A stretch of DNA of 30,309 bases from Chara braunii. Its lineage: Eukaryota > Streptophyta > Charophyceae > Charales > Characeae. Positions 17,580-27,574 of the stretch are shown piece after piece. Every line of letters begins with the position of its first letter. Positions within the stretch are counted from its first letter, which is position 1. The stretch spans positions 2,187,606 through 2,217,914 of the forward strand of contig BFEA01000168.1 in NCBI GenBank assembly GCA_003427395.1, given 5' to 3'. Both the position numbers and the translations under genes were made by a program. The notes below the pieces were generated by a model. It saw nothing but the letters and a program-made list of their open reading frames with translations, had not been told where the DNA came from and ran no database searches.

Positions 17580-19700
17580 TTTTCAGGTCCATGAATTTAC
17601 GTAGGAATTATGCGCACTTGAGCGAGCGTGCTATGAAATTTGTTCGACAGTTGGGAACTCCGGAATTTGCGAGCGCACTTTCACGCTTATATGTCGAGAG
17701 CGCCTAAAATCCGCCTTGGACAGCTCGATGAATTTTCTGAAGGAATCTAAATAGACGTAGGATTTGACACGTCTAATTTCGCGCATAAATTTTGCTTATG
17801 AAATTTTCGAAGATTGAACTAGTTTTAGAGACGGATTGGATAAAGCGTAATTGTTTCGGTGCCTTTTTCTTTTTGCGTCAGCGCCATGCATGCAAGCTTC
17901 CCCCGCCTCCCGTTGTACCCCAAACCATCTTCACCCTTCTCTCATTCGCACCTTCTTCCCTTGACCCGTAACTGTTTTTCACACTTCGCGTTTCTTTCTC
18001 CCTCCCTTCATCTGAATTTTGGTCTCGCTCCGCACCATTTTTCGCCTCCCCCCCACTTCTCGCCTTCGTCTCTGTACCGAAAGTTCCTACGGATCTCCTC
18101 TCACAACCTTCAAACCACCGGAAGACAGCGTGGAAGGGGGATTAATCCCCTCACACTGCAATCTGATTGGCTGTGAAGAACTCGCGCGGATCGATACGGT
18201 TTTCCCAATGCAAATAATTTTACTCCCCTTCTCCTTTCCTCTCTCCCGTCTTCTATCTTCCCCCTTGCAACTATAAAATCCGCGAGCATTAGGGAAGTAG
18301 TGGCTAGATGATATGATGATCAACTTGTAACTCTTTCTCTCTCTTTAGTCCCCATCTTTGGCCAAGTTACAACTTCGTCAACACTTTTTGTTTTTTGCCT
18401 TCTTTTCTTTTTCTCCTCTCTTTGTTTCTCTTTATGGATGATTGAATAACCTGACGACTTCCTTGCCCCTATCAACTTTTGAGATCTCGCCACGCTCGCT
18501 TCTTTAAGGTCAATCGGATCTCGAGTGACCTTATCTTTCTCTCTTTCTACTCCTTTGTGTGTAACAAATGATCCGTGTTTATGATGATGATTTATGTATG
18601 TGTGATTTTTTGCCCCTACTGGCCTTTGATGCTCACATTTCACCGACCCAACTCGTTGGAGCACAAAAACAAGTTGGGAGAGAAGCGCTTCCCTACATAT
18701 ATTGGTTGAAATGTTGTTTTGATGACATGGACAAATTAAGACTTTGATGTGTTTTATTTTCATGCATGATTTACTCTTGCTTCCATACTTCCCCAAATTA
18801 ATGTTATACGATTTCCTTTTAAATTGGATCGAATGACGGATTCCATAGATTCACGTCTCTAGTTAGCTTATGCCATGTGGACTGATCAGACTTACCCGAC
18901 TGAGCTCCGACTTCCCCTTCTCCCACAACACCCGTTCTCGTATAATGAGAAAAGGTCATGTGTATGTGAATGAGACGTACGAAAAGCCACCGCGAAGATC
19001 GAAGGGCAACAGTATTTTCCTTCAAAAACAAGTTGTTCAAGATTCGTAGGTGTTAGGTTTGTGATGGACGATACTAATTTTCCGCCATATTACTTGCTCG
19101 AAGTTGTTCTTGCCCTTCGACGAGTTGATTGTCATCTCGTGGATGACGGTAACACCTCATTGGCCCAATACTTTTTGCAGCGATTGTTGTTGCACTAAGC
19201 GTTATCGGAAAATGGGGTTTCACTACCGGACACGTGGCAAGGATGAATTTAAGAAAAGAGTCACCAGACTACAGCCTTCCACGTCGGACTCTAAGCTTTG
19301 CAGTGAGCGACGATGAGACTTAATTTAAAAATGAGATCCCACGTGCATACCCCTACCTTTCCATTCGAAAAGACGTCGAGTAGCCCATATGGAGGTTCAA
19401 AGATATTTTTTGGACTAGATAAACATTCTAAAATTATGCGCGCTTATTTCCTTTCCCACGCGGTGATAACCATTTATCGCTAACATAGGAATCACACGGG
19501 AGATTTTAGTTTTGTCTGTCGCCACACTCAATTTTCCAAAAATCCTTGGCAAACCCCATCTTGTTGTTCTTCCGGTGCCTTTTTCGCATTTTAATCACTT
19601 TGACCAGAAGACAGCACAAGGCATGAGGTTGGAATGTCACATACTGGGTGGTCAAAGCAATCTGCACACATGGAAACAAGGAATGAATTCGGTTAGGTGA
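17580..19700. mobile_element. Unclassified insertion of about 2.1 kb within the LINE
   Basis: LINE motifs stop near 17578 and resume near 19710, so this segment is probably an insertion. Both ends hold similar words (CGGTGCCTTTTTC at about 17858 and 19573), but a clean terminal repeat or target duplication could not be defined. It contains C-rich leader-like sequence, a TATA-like box at 18271 and many short AT-rich tracts. A 158-codon - strand frame (18320-18796), lysine-rich near its end, has no recognised motif. It may be a nonautonomous element or captured genomic DNA. Confidence 0.4.
18137..18280 (+). promoter_or_regulatory. Promoter-like cluster: palindrome, inverted CCAAT, TATA
   Basis: GGGGATTAATCCCC, a perfect 14-bp palindrome, lies at 18137-18150. 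ATTGG (CCAAT on the other strand) lies at 18166-18170, and CTATAAAATC at 18271-18280. A pyrimidine-rich stretch ending CTCTCTTTAG near 18345 could be a splice acceptor. No coding exon follows that I can defend. Confidence 0.25.
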
Positions 19701-20144
19701 AAGGACCTTGGACAAGGAGTGGGATCTGATCAGGATGGAGGATGTATGAGCCTATGTCTGGATTAACTCGTTCCTCAGGAGAAGAATCTCATCGAAATTT
19801 TAGTCAGCAGTATTGTAGGCTTGCAAATAAGTAAAGTCAGGCATAGTTACTAAGCCTGCCACGAAGGACGAAGTCCTGGGCCAGATCATCTTCGAAAATC
19901 AGCCATTGGGAGAACATATGGGCTCATGCTCATGGCAGACACCGCAACAGGGAGCTTTGGGAGAACATGGACCTCCAAAGGACTGGTGCGGCTAAGAGAC
20001 CTATGGAATACAGTGGAAGGTAGGTGCTCATAAAATGAACTGAAACAAACATTGAAGAATTGCAGATGAGTGGAAGACAAGCATCGAACAATCATCAATA
20101 CCCTCCCACTGGAATGGATCAATCTGCTGAGTCCAAAGAACTAC
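19700..20144 (+). pseudogene. LINE ORF2, continuation after the insertion (broken)
   Basis: Words typical of the region between RT and the C-terminal finger appear in shifting frames, e.g. LVRLRDLWNTVEG and INTLPLEWINLLS. At least four frame changes or stops occur. It ends exactly where the foldback element begins. Confidence 0.5.
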
Positions 20145-20486
20145 CATTTAGTCAAAACGGACATTTTTTATTTTTTGAACGAAATTGAAAGTGAGCTTTT
20201 TGGCCGAAAACTTGTCAAAATTTGTTGTTCCTGAGGGTCCGACGTTTGTAAAACGCTGGATCCCCTAGTTGTACATGGACCCAGTTTGAGACCAGGTACC
20301 TCCAGGCAATCCTGCCTGGAGGTGCCTGGTCTCAAGCTAGGTCCATGTACAGCCAGGGGGTCCAGCGTTTGTAAGCGTTTGTAAAACGCTGAACCCTCAT
20401 GAACAACAAATTTTGACGAGTTTTCGGCCAAAAAACTCAGTTTCAATTTCGTTAAAAAAATAAAAAATGTCCATTTTGACGAAATG
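20145..20486. mobile_element. 342-bp near-perfect foldback element inside the LINE
   Basis: The left arm starts CATTTAGTCAAAACGGACAT and the right arm ends with its reverse complement, differing at a few positions. The arms pair over nearly their whole length, about 165 bp each. The centre is a strong palindrome (GAGACCAGG ... CCTGGTCTC, 20288-20333) with a four-base loop at 20309-20312. LINE coding resemblance exists on both sides. No clear target duplication is seen. It is noncoding; the transcript would form a long double strand and could feed small-RNA production. Confidence 0.85.
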
Positions 20487-21545
20487 ATCGTTAAAGGATG
20501 TAAACCCGCCTGAAATATGGTACTCGATCCTGAATCCAACAAACGGAGAAAGGTACCTGAAGCTGGTGGAGTTGTCAGTTGAAGGGGGCAAGGTATTTCA
20601 TCAATGGAAACCACAAGAAGGTTCAGCCACATGATTGCAATTGGGAGAGAAACCAAAGGTACGAGTAATAATACCACCAGTGAAGGAGAAAGTGAATGAG
20701 ATCGACGACTGGACGGTAGAGCTTTGGGAAGCACGCAGACCAATCTTGCAGTTGAAAGTTGACCCGAAGCAATGGGCGTGGAGAGGCAGAGGTCAACAAG
20801 GAGATAGCATACCCATGGGTGAGTACACTGTGAAGGTGAGATACGAGGTGCACAAAAAAGATCGGACCCCAATCATGGTTGGTACAGAATGCTGGAGTCA
20901 AGTAAACGTAGCAAAAGAAGAGAAAATCTCGTGGGCACTGAAGAGGTGTTGGGCGCAACTTGAACCGAACCTAAAAGCAGCACTGATTCTATGGTTGGGC
21001 TCGCTGCTACCCACTCCATCAGCAGTTTGGCTCTTGTTGTGAGGTCTTCACATAGACTCACAGTCTAGAAGATGTTTGTGGATGTTCGAATCAACAATCC
21101 ACATCTGGTGGGATTGCCCTGCCTCGTCCAAAATGTGGAAGTGGTGGGCGGACCATTGGAGGATCATCTCAGATGTTGCAATGAAATGGAACAGGGAATG
21201 GGTTTTGTTGGTGGGCATTCCAGAAAACCTCTACCTCTGCAAGGGTTGGGGGTACATGGGTCAGGCCTTCAGGGCAATCGGTTTCTGGATCATTTAGAAG
21301 GAACGAATCATAACCCTGCTCCAGGGGAAAATAATGTGAGACCCCAAAATCAAAGCCATGTTCAAGGCAATGACATGAAGGGTCATTTTGGCGGATCGAA
21401 AAATGAGAGTTCCAAAAGAGCAGGGGCGAAGAGCGAGACTGAGATGGTTCAGAGAGACATGGGCGATCAACTGTAAATTGACCATAATGGATGACGGGGA
21501 GAGGGTAAAGTTTGCAGAGTGGTTAGTTAGCTAGTTATACCAGTG
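20487..21545 (+). pseudogene. LINE ORF2, C-terminal part with zinc-finger-like segment
   Basis: Translations include YSILNPTNGERYLKLVEL, a 135-codon open stretch (20635-21042) with WTVELWEARRPILQLKVDP, and STIHIWWDCPASSKMWKWW (about 21090). The last resembles the H...C-x-x-W segment of the zf-RVT domain at the end of plant LINE polyproteins. Frame changes occur near 20630, 21045 and 21300. The coding look ends near 21540. Confidence 0.65.
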
Positions 21546-22016
21546 CACTCAGTTACTACCCGCAATAGGAAGGCATATGGGGATGGGGAAAAGAGAGGGT
21601 TAAAGTGGCTCCTTGGACTCGCTTTAGAGTTCAGCCGTCGTGTAGACGGTCTGGTGGAGTAGAAAAGGGAGAGATAAGAAGATAGGCAAAAAGTAAACTA
21701 GATGAAGGTTAGTCAAGTAGGCAAATGGGAAAGGACAGTAGGGTGAATAAAGGGTAACAACGGGATAGTACGGGTCTTGGGGGGGATGTTTGGACTGGGT
21801 GGGGGTATAAAGGGGGTGGATTGGGTTAATTGGCTTGGTTGGCTTTGAGTGTTGGACAACCTAAGGCCGATCGTGTTGTTTGGACTTGTCCCCACGAATC
21901 CAACGAGCCAAAGTCCCAGTGTTTGTCTGTGTCGTTCCGGGTTGTTTGAGAAGGATTCCCGACCTCATTTGAGTTTTTTAATGGAATTCCTTGCTTTTTC
22001 TCAAAATAAAATAATA
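21546..22016. other. Unassigned region after the LINE
   Basis: It is G-rich on the + strand (21570-21800) with no recognisable gene. It may contain the LINE 3' UTR, but no terminal A tail is seen before the next element. Confidence 0.3.
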
Positions 22017-22391
22017 TAAAGGGATAATTTGCAAAGTACCCCCATAAGGTGAGATATATGCCAAAATGCCCTAAACGATGTGGGTAGAGCGACATGCCCC
22101 TCTGACAAAAATATGTTTGGTGAAATACCCCTGGCGTCAGTTGGACCCCCATCTTTGCAATATACCCTTACGGAGTACTGTCCAACTTTGCAAAATGCCC
22201 CAATACTTGCCAACTTCTCCTAGGCGCTATCGCAAAAGGCCAAGGCCCAAACGGGGAGGTTGCACACCCGCCTGACAGGGGCAGAACACAAAGATTTTGG
22301 CCCAAAAGGGCATTCCGCTCTACCCACATCTTTCAGGGGCATTTTGGCATATATCCCAACTTATGAGGGTATTCTGTGATTTATCCCTTTA
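22017..22391. mobile_element. TA-flanked MITE, 371 bp
   Basis: The element 22019-22389 begins AAGGGATAA and ends TTATCCCTT, with TA on both sides (22017-22018 and 22390-22391). The inverted repeats extend, imperfectly, for about 90-100 bp and share ATATATGCCAAAATGCCC and GATGTGGGTAGAGCG. A TA duplication is characteristic of Tc1/mariner-type insertion. No transposase is encoded. Confidence 0.8.
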
Positions 22392-22488
22392 ATTGAAAAA
22401 GGTTCTGACTGATTTTGAAGAGCCCCCGTGAAACCCGGGAAGTTCCTGTCTTTTGGGGATAATTTCCCAAAAAGAACGAAACACTGAC

Positions 22489-22535
22489 AACTCGTGGAAT
22501 TTTTTATTTTTTTTTTTGGGGGGGAACTCGTGGAA
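22489..22535 (-). mobile_element. Tail-only insertion (T/G tract) with 11-bp direct repeat
   Basis: AACTCGTGGAA is exact at 22489-22499 and 22525-22535. The 25 bp between are a T run ending in seven or eight G. In reverse orientation this is C-rich sequence followed by poly(A), consistent with a nearly complete 5' truncation. Confidence 0.5.
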
Positions 22536-22542
22536 AATGAGA

Positions 22543-22957
22543 AACTGCATGAATCTAGCGGCCTAGCTCAGTTGGTAAGGCACGCAAGTGGCATTCAGGA
22601 GGTCTTGGGTTCAATCCCCATTGGCCTCATGTACCTTCCTGGGCATGCTTGGCGCCCGCCACCTAGTGATAGCCCGTTGGTCCCCCCAATTGGCATTAAA
22701 AAGCAGTGTCTGCTGATGTTCATAGGGGGAGGGGTAATCGGGGAGGCACAACGACTGGCCACTTAGATGATGCTTGGTCCCTCTGCTACCGGCTGTCCCC
22801 TAGCCGGTGTCCCCCATTGGAGGTTCCCTGAAGGCAATCAAGGCCACCCTAGGCTGAAAAGGTCACCCAATGTCAGATTAGACACAATATTGAATTTATC
22901 GGGGCTGGTTAGTCCGCTGACAATACCTCAAGGACAAAAAAAAAAAAAAAAAAAAAC
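22543..22957 (+). mobile_element. tRNA-derived SINE of about 400 bp
   Basis: The head at 22557-22630 has the pol III A-box TAGCTCAGTTGG and, 34 bases on, the B-box GGTTCAATCC, as in a tRNA. The acceptor arms no longer pair, so it is not a working tRNA gene. A tRNA-unrelated body of about 300 bp follows, then 22 A (about 22936-22957). AACTGCATG precedes the head (22543) and recurs just after the A tail (22956), and again at 22995 after a second A tract. This supports retroposition with a roughly 10-bp target duplication. It is unrelated to the hairpin SINE family. Confidence 0.85.
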
Positions 22958-23005
22958 TGCATGGATTCCCCAGAAGAAAAAAAAAAGAAAAAAAAACTGC
23001 ATGGA
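22958..23005 (+). mobile_element. Second A tract with repeated target sequence
   Basis: Directly behind the SINE, CTGCATGGA is followed by TTCCCCAGAAG and an interrupted A tract (about 22978-22995), then CTGCATGGA again. It may be a second tail-only insertion at the same site, or slippage in the SINE tail. Confidence 0.45.
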
Positions 23006-23291
23006 AGGTACATAACTGACATAAGTAAAAGGCGGGTGAAATTTCGTTCGCCGCAGAGGCACTGCACGCCAGGACCATCCTGCATGCATGTACCCATAAT
23101 TATGGTCAAAATTCAATCAAGTTAGGCGCAACCTGAGTTTGCGCGGGTGGTCGTTTGGGACAGCCCCCCCGGACGTCTGGTGTGATACGCACAATTATCG
23201 AGTATGCTTGATGCAACTTTCTTCTGTCGTCTTATCTTGACTTTGGGAAAACAGAAAAAGGATAAAAAAGGTTCTTTCCGAGCCGCAAATA

Positions 23292-23393
23292 TTGTGCAGG
23301 TCTTGTCCAATAAAAAAGGAGAAATTGCATACCATAGATGATGGCAGATCGAATAGGAGAATCCTGGAATTGGGGGCCGCAGGCCTACACACC
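23292..23393. repeat. 102-bp direct repeat, distal copy
   Basis: It matches 23950-24051 at 96 of 102 positions, without gaps; all six differences are transitions. It starts TTGTGCAGGTCTTGTCCAAT. In a PAT/Kangaroo-type split direct repeat it would be B2. Confidence 0.9.
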
Positions 23394-23949
23394 GCGGGAA
23401 AGTCGACGGCGGGTGGGACCGCTTCGCCAAAATTGGCGAAGGAGAAAATTACTTTCCTCAGACCTGTTGATGAAGTGACCTGTCTGCGTGCAGATTTGCT
23501 TATGCACTGAGCGCTGCTGGAGGGCGTACGCCTGAAGGAGGATCACAAGAAATCCAGCAGCTCCAGCAAGTTCAGCAACCTGCGTCCACTGTTGCGCTGC
23601 CAGTCACTTATACCGTTGCGGGCAGTGGGAGTAGTGTCGTTCGGGCCGGCAACGTCGAAATGCACCCCGGGTGAGTTCCGAGGTCCCTGGTCCCCTCGAA
23701 CCCTTACCAAAATAACCCTCAACCAGTAGAGTCCAACTGCTGAGTCCGTGGTCCAACTGCTGGTACCGCAATCTGTCAAGGATGTCAAATGAATGTCATC
23801 TCGCGTCGTAGATGTTGAAAATCCAGGGCTGCGAAGAATCTTTGCGAGTAGGGAAGCGAGAAAACTAACTAGATGGATCAGTAACTGTTGATATGCGTTG
23901 ATTGTGACTGGAACTCAGGCGACAAGCCTATGTAGTTGCAGGACAATTG
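23394..23949. other. 556-bp segment between the direct repeats
   Basis: If the flanking repeats are B2 and B1, this is A2 of a DIRS-class split direct repeat. It contains a 66-codon frame without a start (about 23476-23674) that is Gln-rich (QEIQQLQQVQQPASTV). This could be a fragment of another protein or chance. The word CGCTTCGCCAAAATTGGCGAAG near 23420 is an inverted repeat. Confidence 0.45.
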
Positions 23950-24051
23950 TTGTGCAGGTCTTGTCCAATAAAAAAGAAGAAATTGCATACCATAGATGAT
24001 GGCAGGTCGAATAGGAGAGTCCTGGAGTTGGGGGCCGTAGGCCCACACACC
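23950..24051. repeat. 102-bp direct repeat, proximal copy
   Basis: The partner of 23292-23393. It lies 75 bp before the recombinase frame and would be B1 of a split direct repeat. Confidence 0.9.
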
Positions 24052-24126
24052 TCCTGGGCCACCCCATCTCCCCCATCGTCCCGCAAGTGACTTTCGTCGT
24101 TTTGCAGGGAATAGTGGAACGAGCGT

Positions 24127-25146
24127 ATGAGCAATGGAAGTTGGCGTCAGAAGAGAAGTACTCCAGAGCACGAAGGAGACTATGAGAGCGGATTAGAGTG
24201 GTGCAGCAATGTTATAGATGAATTTGGTTGTGGACGACGATGGCGTAATCGGATGCAGAAGCTGCTACTTGGATTGAACGAGTGGTTGGAAAGGAATCAG
24301 GTTGGACGAGATTGTATGAGTTGCATCAATTTGGATATTCTATCTTTCATAAGCAGTTAATGGCTAATTGAGGTTGAAGGTCGGTGTCGAACGACTGATT
24401 GTGAGGGAACTCCAACAGTTAATGCGGCGATAAATTGTCTAAGTAATAGTTTCCGGTTGATAGGGAGGGAGGGTGATGATCCTTGTCATAGTGGTCGGGT
24501 GAAGTCCTTTCGAGAAGTGTATCGAGAGTATGCATTACAAAGGGGGGGGACTGAGGAATCAGCACGTCCTTTGCGATGGGAGAAATTAGGGATTGTTATA
24601 AGTTATATTAGGAATAAGATCTTAGTATTGAAGGGGGTGATGGAGGTTGAAGCTTATAGGGATGCTGCTATCTTTTTATATTTATGGGAGAGTTGGCAGT
24701 GGTGCGGTGAGGGATTGCGTTTGCAATATGCGGAGATCAATATTGGGGAGAGGACGGTAAGGTCGGGTTATACAAAGACTGATCATCAGGGTGGAAGATT
24801 CTTGATAAGGTTGAGGGAGCCCGTAAAAGGGGAAGAAACGTTCTTGGGAATTCTGAGTGAATTGGTGGTCACGTATGAGCAAATAGGGCAAGATATCAGG
24901 GTTGGTTACTTGTTTCGTGGTCATCGTGGAAGTGGACCGTTGGGGGGAAATGGTTTTAATAAGTGGATTGAAAAGTGGTTTGGAGAGGATGGGGTTTATG
25001 AAGGGGAAACAGGGCATAGTTTCCGGATAGGTGGAGTACAGGCTGGAATTGAGGAGGGGTGGAGTTTAGGAGAGATGATGCGGCAGGGGACATGGAAAAG
25101 TGTGGGGACTTTTATGCGATACGGATATGGGATGAAAAGAGGCTGA
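24127..25146 (+). pseudogene. DIRS-type tyrosine recombinase, one internal stop
   Basis: One frame of 339 codons runs from ATG 24127 to TGA 25144, broken only by TAA at 24358-24360. Beyond the stop, 229 residues remain open. The C-terminal catalytic core is recognisable: HSFRIGG (His codon 25015, Arg codon 25024) matches the HxxR box of DIRS recombinases, and GTWKSVGTFMRYGY supplies the Trp/His position and the nucleophilic Tyr (codon 25120-25122). The box I Arg is uncertain: in the segment ESWQWCGEGLRLQYAEI the usual Arg before GE appears as Trp or Cys, although an Arg occurs a few residues on. The N-terminal 100 residues would be the DNA-binding domain. The enzyme would integrate a circular DNA copy. 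Confidence 0.85.
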
Positions 25147-25149
25147 AAA

Positions 25150-27045
25150 AGGAAATGTGAGAGTTAAGTTTTGAATAGTAAAGCTTTGTGACCAAAGGTG
25201 GCAGGGTTGGGACAGGAGGGATGCACTTTGGGACTGGTAAACAGGAACGAGGAGATGTGGGAATTTTGAAAAACCAGAGTATTTGTAATTGCATAAGTCT
25301 AGGAAACCAGGTTGGTTTGGGGGAGTCTGGTTTTACAAGGAGGTAAAGTGGTGGGGAGAGAATTGTGCGGGAGATGATAGCATTTATGAGGGATGTGGGA
25401 GAGAAGATCCATCTGTAAGGATTCTTTGGTAGTGAGTTCCAATCCAAAGAGAGAACTTCTATGTTGAATGCGAGGTTTGACCAGGTTCTAGATATAGAAG
25501 ATGGGCAAACGTGGTGGTAATCGGAAGCGGAGAGATCAATGGCCGGAACATTCAGTTCGGCGAAAATAGTTTTGAGGACATGCGAAGAGATGCCCCAGTC
25601 GGAATTATCTTCTATCTTTAATACATGGTCCGCGTATTGGTTGAGTTCGCGCAGAATCCGGATAGGATTGAGAAGAGTGTCGCAAGTGATGAGTATTGAG
25701 GCAATGTTTTAGAGTCAGGGATTGAATATCGGCTCAGATGAACGCATGTTGGAAAGTAGAAAAGAGGCGGCTTGACTGACAAGGTGTAATCTGACTTAAA
25801 TGGATATTAGGAGATGCTCATGATTGTTGAAAAGGAAGATAAAAGTTTGCAGGACCGCAAATAGTTCCCGGTGGGTGGAGGATGAGTCAAGAAGAGAGGG
25901 TGGGAGGCATTCATTGAAAACTATTTCTTGCTCCTTGAGAGTCTTGATTATTGCTGAGATTTGAGTGGATGATGCATCTGTTGTGATGAGAAGGGTAGAT
26001 TCCCTAATCGTCCATAGTCGTCCAGGGAGAGAGGGAAGATGGTGGACCCACCAAGTTAAGTCAAGCAGGAGGTCATTGGAGGCAGAAAAGACAGTGTCCC
26101 AATTTGCAGGTGAGATAGAGTCATATAGGTAAGATAAGAAGAGAGGGGCCGGGAGGAAAACTTTTGAGAGGGATGCTAATTTTCCTGCCAGTTTTGTCAA
26201 GGATTTGCTTGGTACCGGAGAGGAAGAGATTTTGTTGATGAGAATCATAATCTTCTTTGCCTTGTCCTCTGGAACTCTTATTCTCTTGTTGTGAGAGTCC
26301 AAAATGAAACCAAGGAACTCAATAGATTGGGAGGAGAGAAAGAAACATTTGTTTATGCTTAAGAAGAATCCTAAATTGTGAAGAAGAGCTACGTAATTGA
26401 AGGTTTGCCAGATAAGGGAAGGAACGGATGAGTTGGCTAAAGCGGAGTCGTCTATGTAGGAGGAAATTAACACTTTACGAATTTTGAGTTCTGTCATGAC
26501 TTCTTGCATAATTGTGGTGAAGATTCAGCATGCGGATGAGAGGTTCCTTGCCGGTTGAATGCGAAGAAGGGGCGCTGAGCCGGGGAAATGGGAATATGGT
26601 AGTACCTGTTTTTTATGTCAAAGCAAGTGAGAAAATCTTGCGAAGGAGAACCAGAGAGGGGGGAGAGCAAGTCGTCGAAAGTTTCATAGTGAAAATGAGG
26701 AAAAAAGATAAAAAGATTGACAAATCTGATATCGGGTATAAATCTAGTCTTAGAAAAACTTTCAATAGCAAACACAGGATTGATGACAATTGGAGAGGGG
26801 GATTGTTCTATGACTTTGTATTAAAGGAGTTGAGAGATTGAGGAAGATATGAAGTCGTGGTGATGAGGAAGAAGGTTGTGATTTGGAATGATGGTTTTGG
26901 GAGGGAAATGAAGTTTGAGGATATGTTTGAAATGTGAGGCAGAATAAACGCCCTTGAGCATGCAACGAACTTCTACTTTCTTTGTCGTGGGAATGTGGTT
27001 AGTGCCTTCAAAGTTTAGCCTGACACCATGCTTTATCCATTGCAA
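25150..27045 (-). pseudogene. DIRS-type reverse transcriptase-RNase H (frameshifted)
   Basis: Read on the - strand in order: WIKHGVRLNF (about 27035), typical of the start of DIRS RTs; NPVFAI, then TRFIPDIRFVNLFI (about 26740); CFDIKNRYYHIPIS with the first catalytic Asp (about 26620); SSYIDDSALANSS, the YxDD box (about 26455); FLGFILDS and LTKLAGKLASL in the thumb; TTDASS and STHRELFAVL of RNase H (about 25990 and 25880); and ELNQYADHVLKI plus DNSDWGISSHV (about 25640). The order and spacing fit DIRS/PAT polyproteins. Frameshifts occur near 26930, 26500 and 25800, and several stops follow. The 3' end reaches the 3' end of the recombinase on the other strand. Confidence 0.85.
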
Positions 27046-27260
27046 TACTGAGTGAGAAAATTGCCTAGAGAAAAAAGAAAGAATGAAATCCCAGTTGGAG
27101 AAGGAAGAGGAAGTTGATGCTGCGAAGAAGTGGTCTGGTGACCTATGCCAAGAGGAAGGTTCTTGAAGAGCAAAAATGGTCTGGCGGAGGTCAGCGATTG
27201 ACGGAGGTTTGGAAAGATTGTGAAGGAATGACTGAAGGTGCAGAAAAGGGGGGGCAGGCG

Positions 27261-27569
27261 CTAGGAGGCTGTGTTAAAGTCATCCTTGCTGTCGTTGTCG
27301 GTCTTGGAACTGACCGTATCAAATTTAAACTTCTTGGTTGCTCTACTGAAGTCGTAGCCCTTGTATTCTTTGTCGTGATGCTTGCGTGAAGTGGAGCGCT
27401 TGTCTTCATAATTGGAGTGTTCGTCCGTCTTCTGGTAGGTGGATTTTCCTTCGGAATCTCCTCGATTTGCCCTGCAAGGTGAGAGGAAGATAACTGAGAA
27501 CGCCCTTAACGCAAATGACGTGGACTTCTTTAGGCAGTCCAAGGCGAGTAAAGAAGTCGTCGGGCACAA
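27261..27569 (-). pseudogene. Charged low-complexity segment, probably the Gag C-terminus
   Basis: A 102-codon frame contains a Lys/Asp/Ser-rich tail (STYQKTDEHSNYEDKRSTSR, then KEYKGYDFSRATKKF). It lies between the Gag-like part and RT in the same direction. Such charged tails are common in Gag proteins, but no zinc knuckle is present. The assignment rests mainly on position. Confidence 0.45.
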
Positions 27570-27574
27570 CCCCT

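Larger units (their letters stand above)
13974..21545 (+). mobile_element. Decayed L1-clade LINE interrupted by other insertions
   Basis: Segments of one non-LTR retrotransposon follow in the expected order on the + strand: a possible ORF1 remnant (14152-14475), APE endonuclease (14531-15220), linker and RT fingers (15221-16490), RT palm with a degraded YADD box (16830-17120), thumb/connection (17121-17578), a continuation (about 19700-20144), and a zinc-finger-like C-terminal part (20487-21540). Frames change at least six times and stops are common. Foreign sequence separates the parts at about 16500-16830, 17580-19700 and 20145-20486. The 3' end and tail are not clearly seen; coding resemblance fades near 21540. 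Confidence 0.8.

Noticed and set aside
22557-22630. Functional tRNA gene
   Set aside because: A and B boxes are present but the acceptor arms do not pair, and the sequence continues into a SINE body with an A tail and target duplication.
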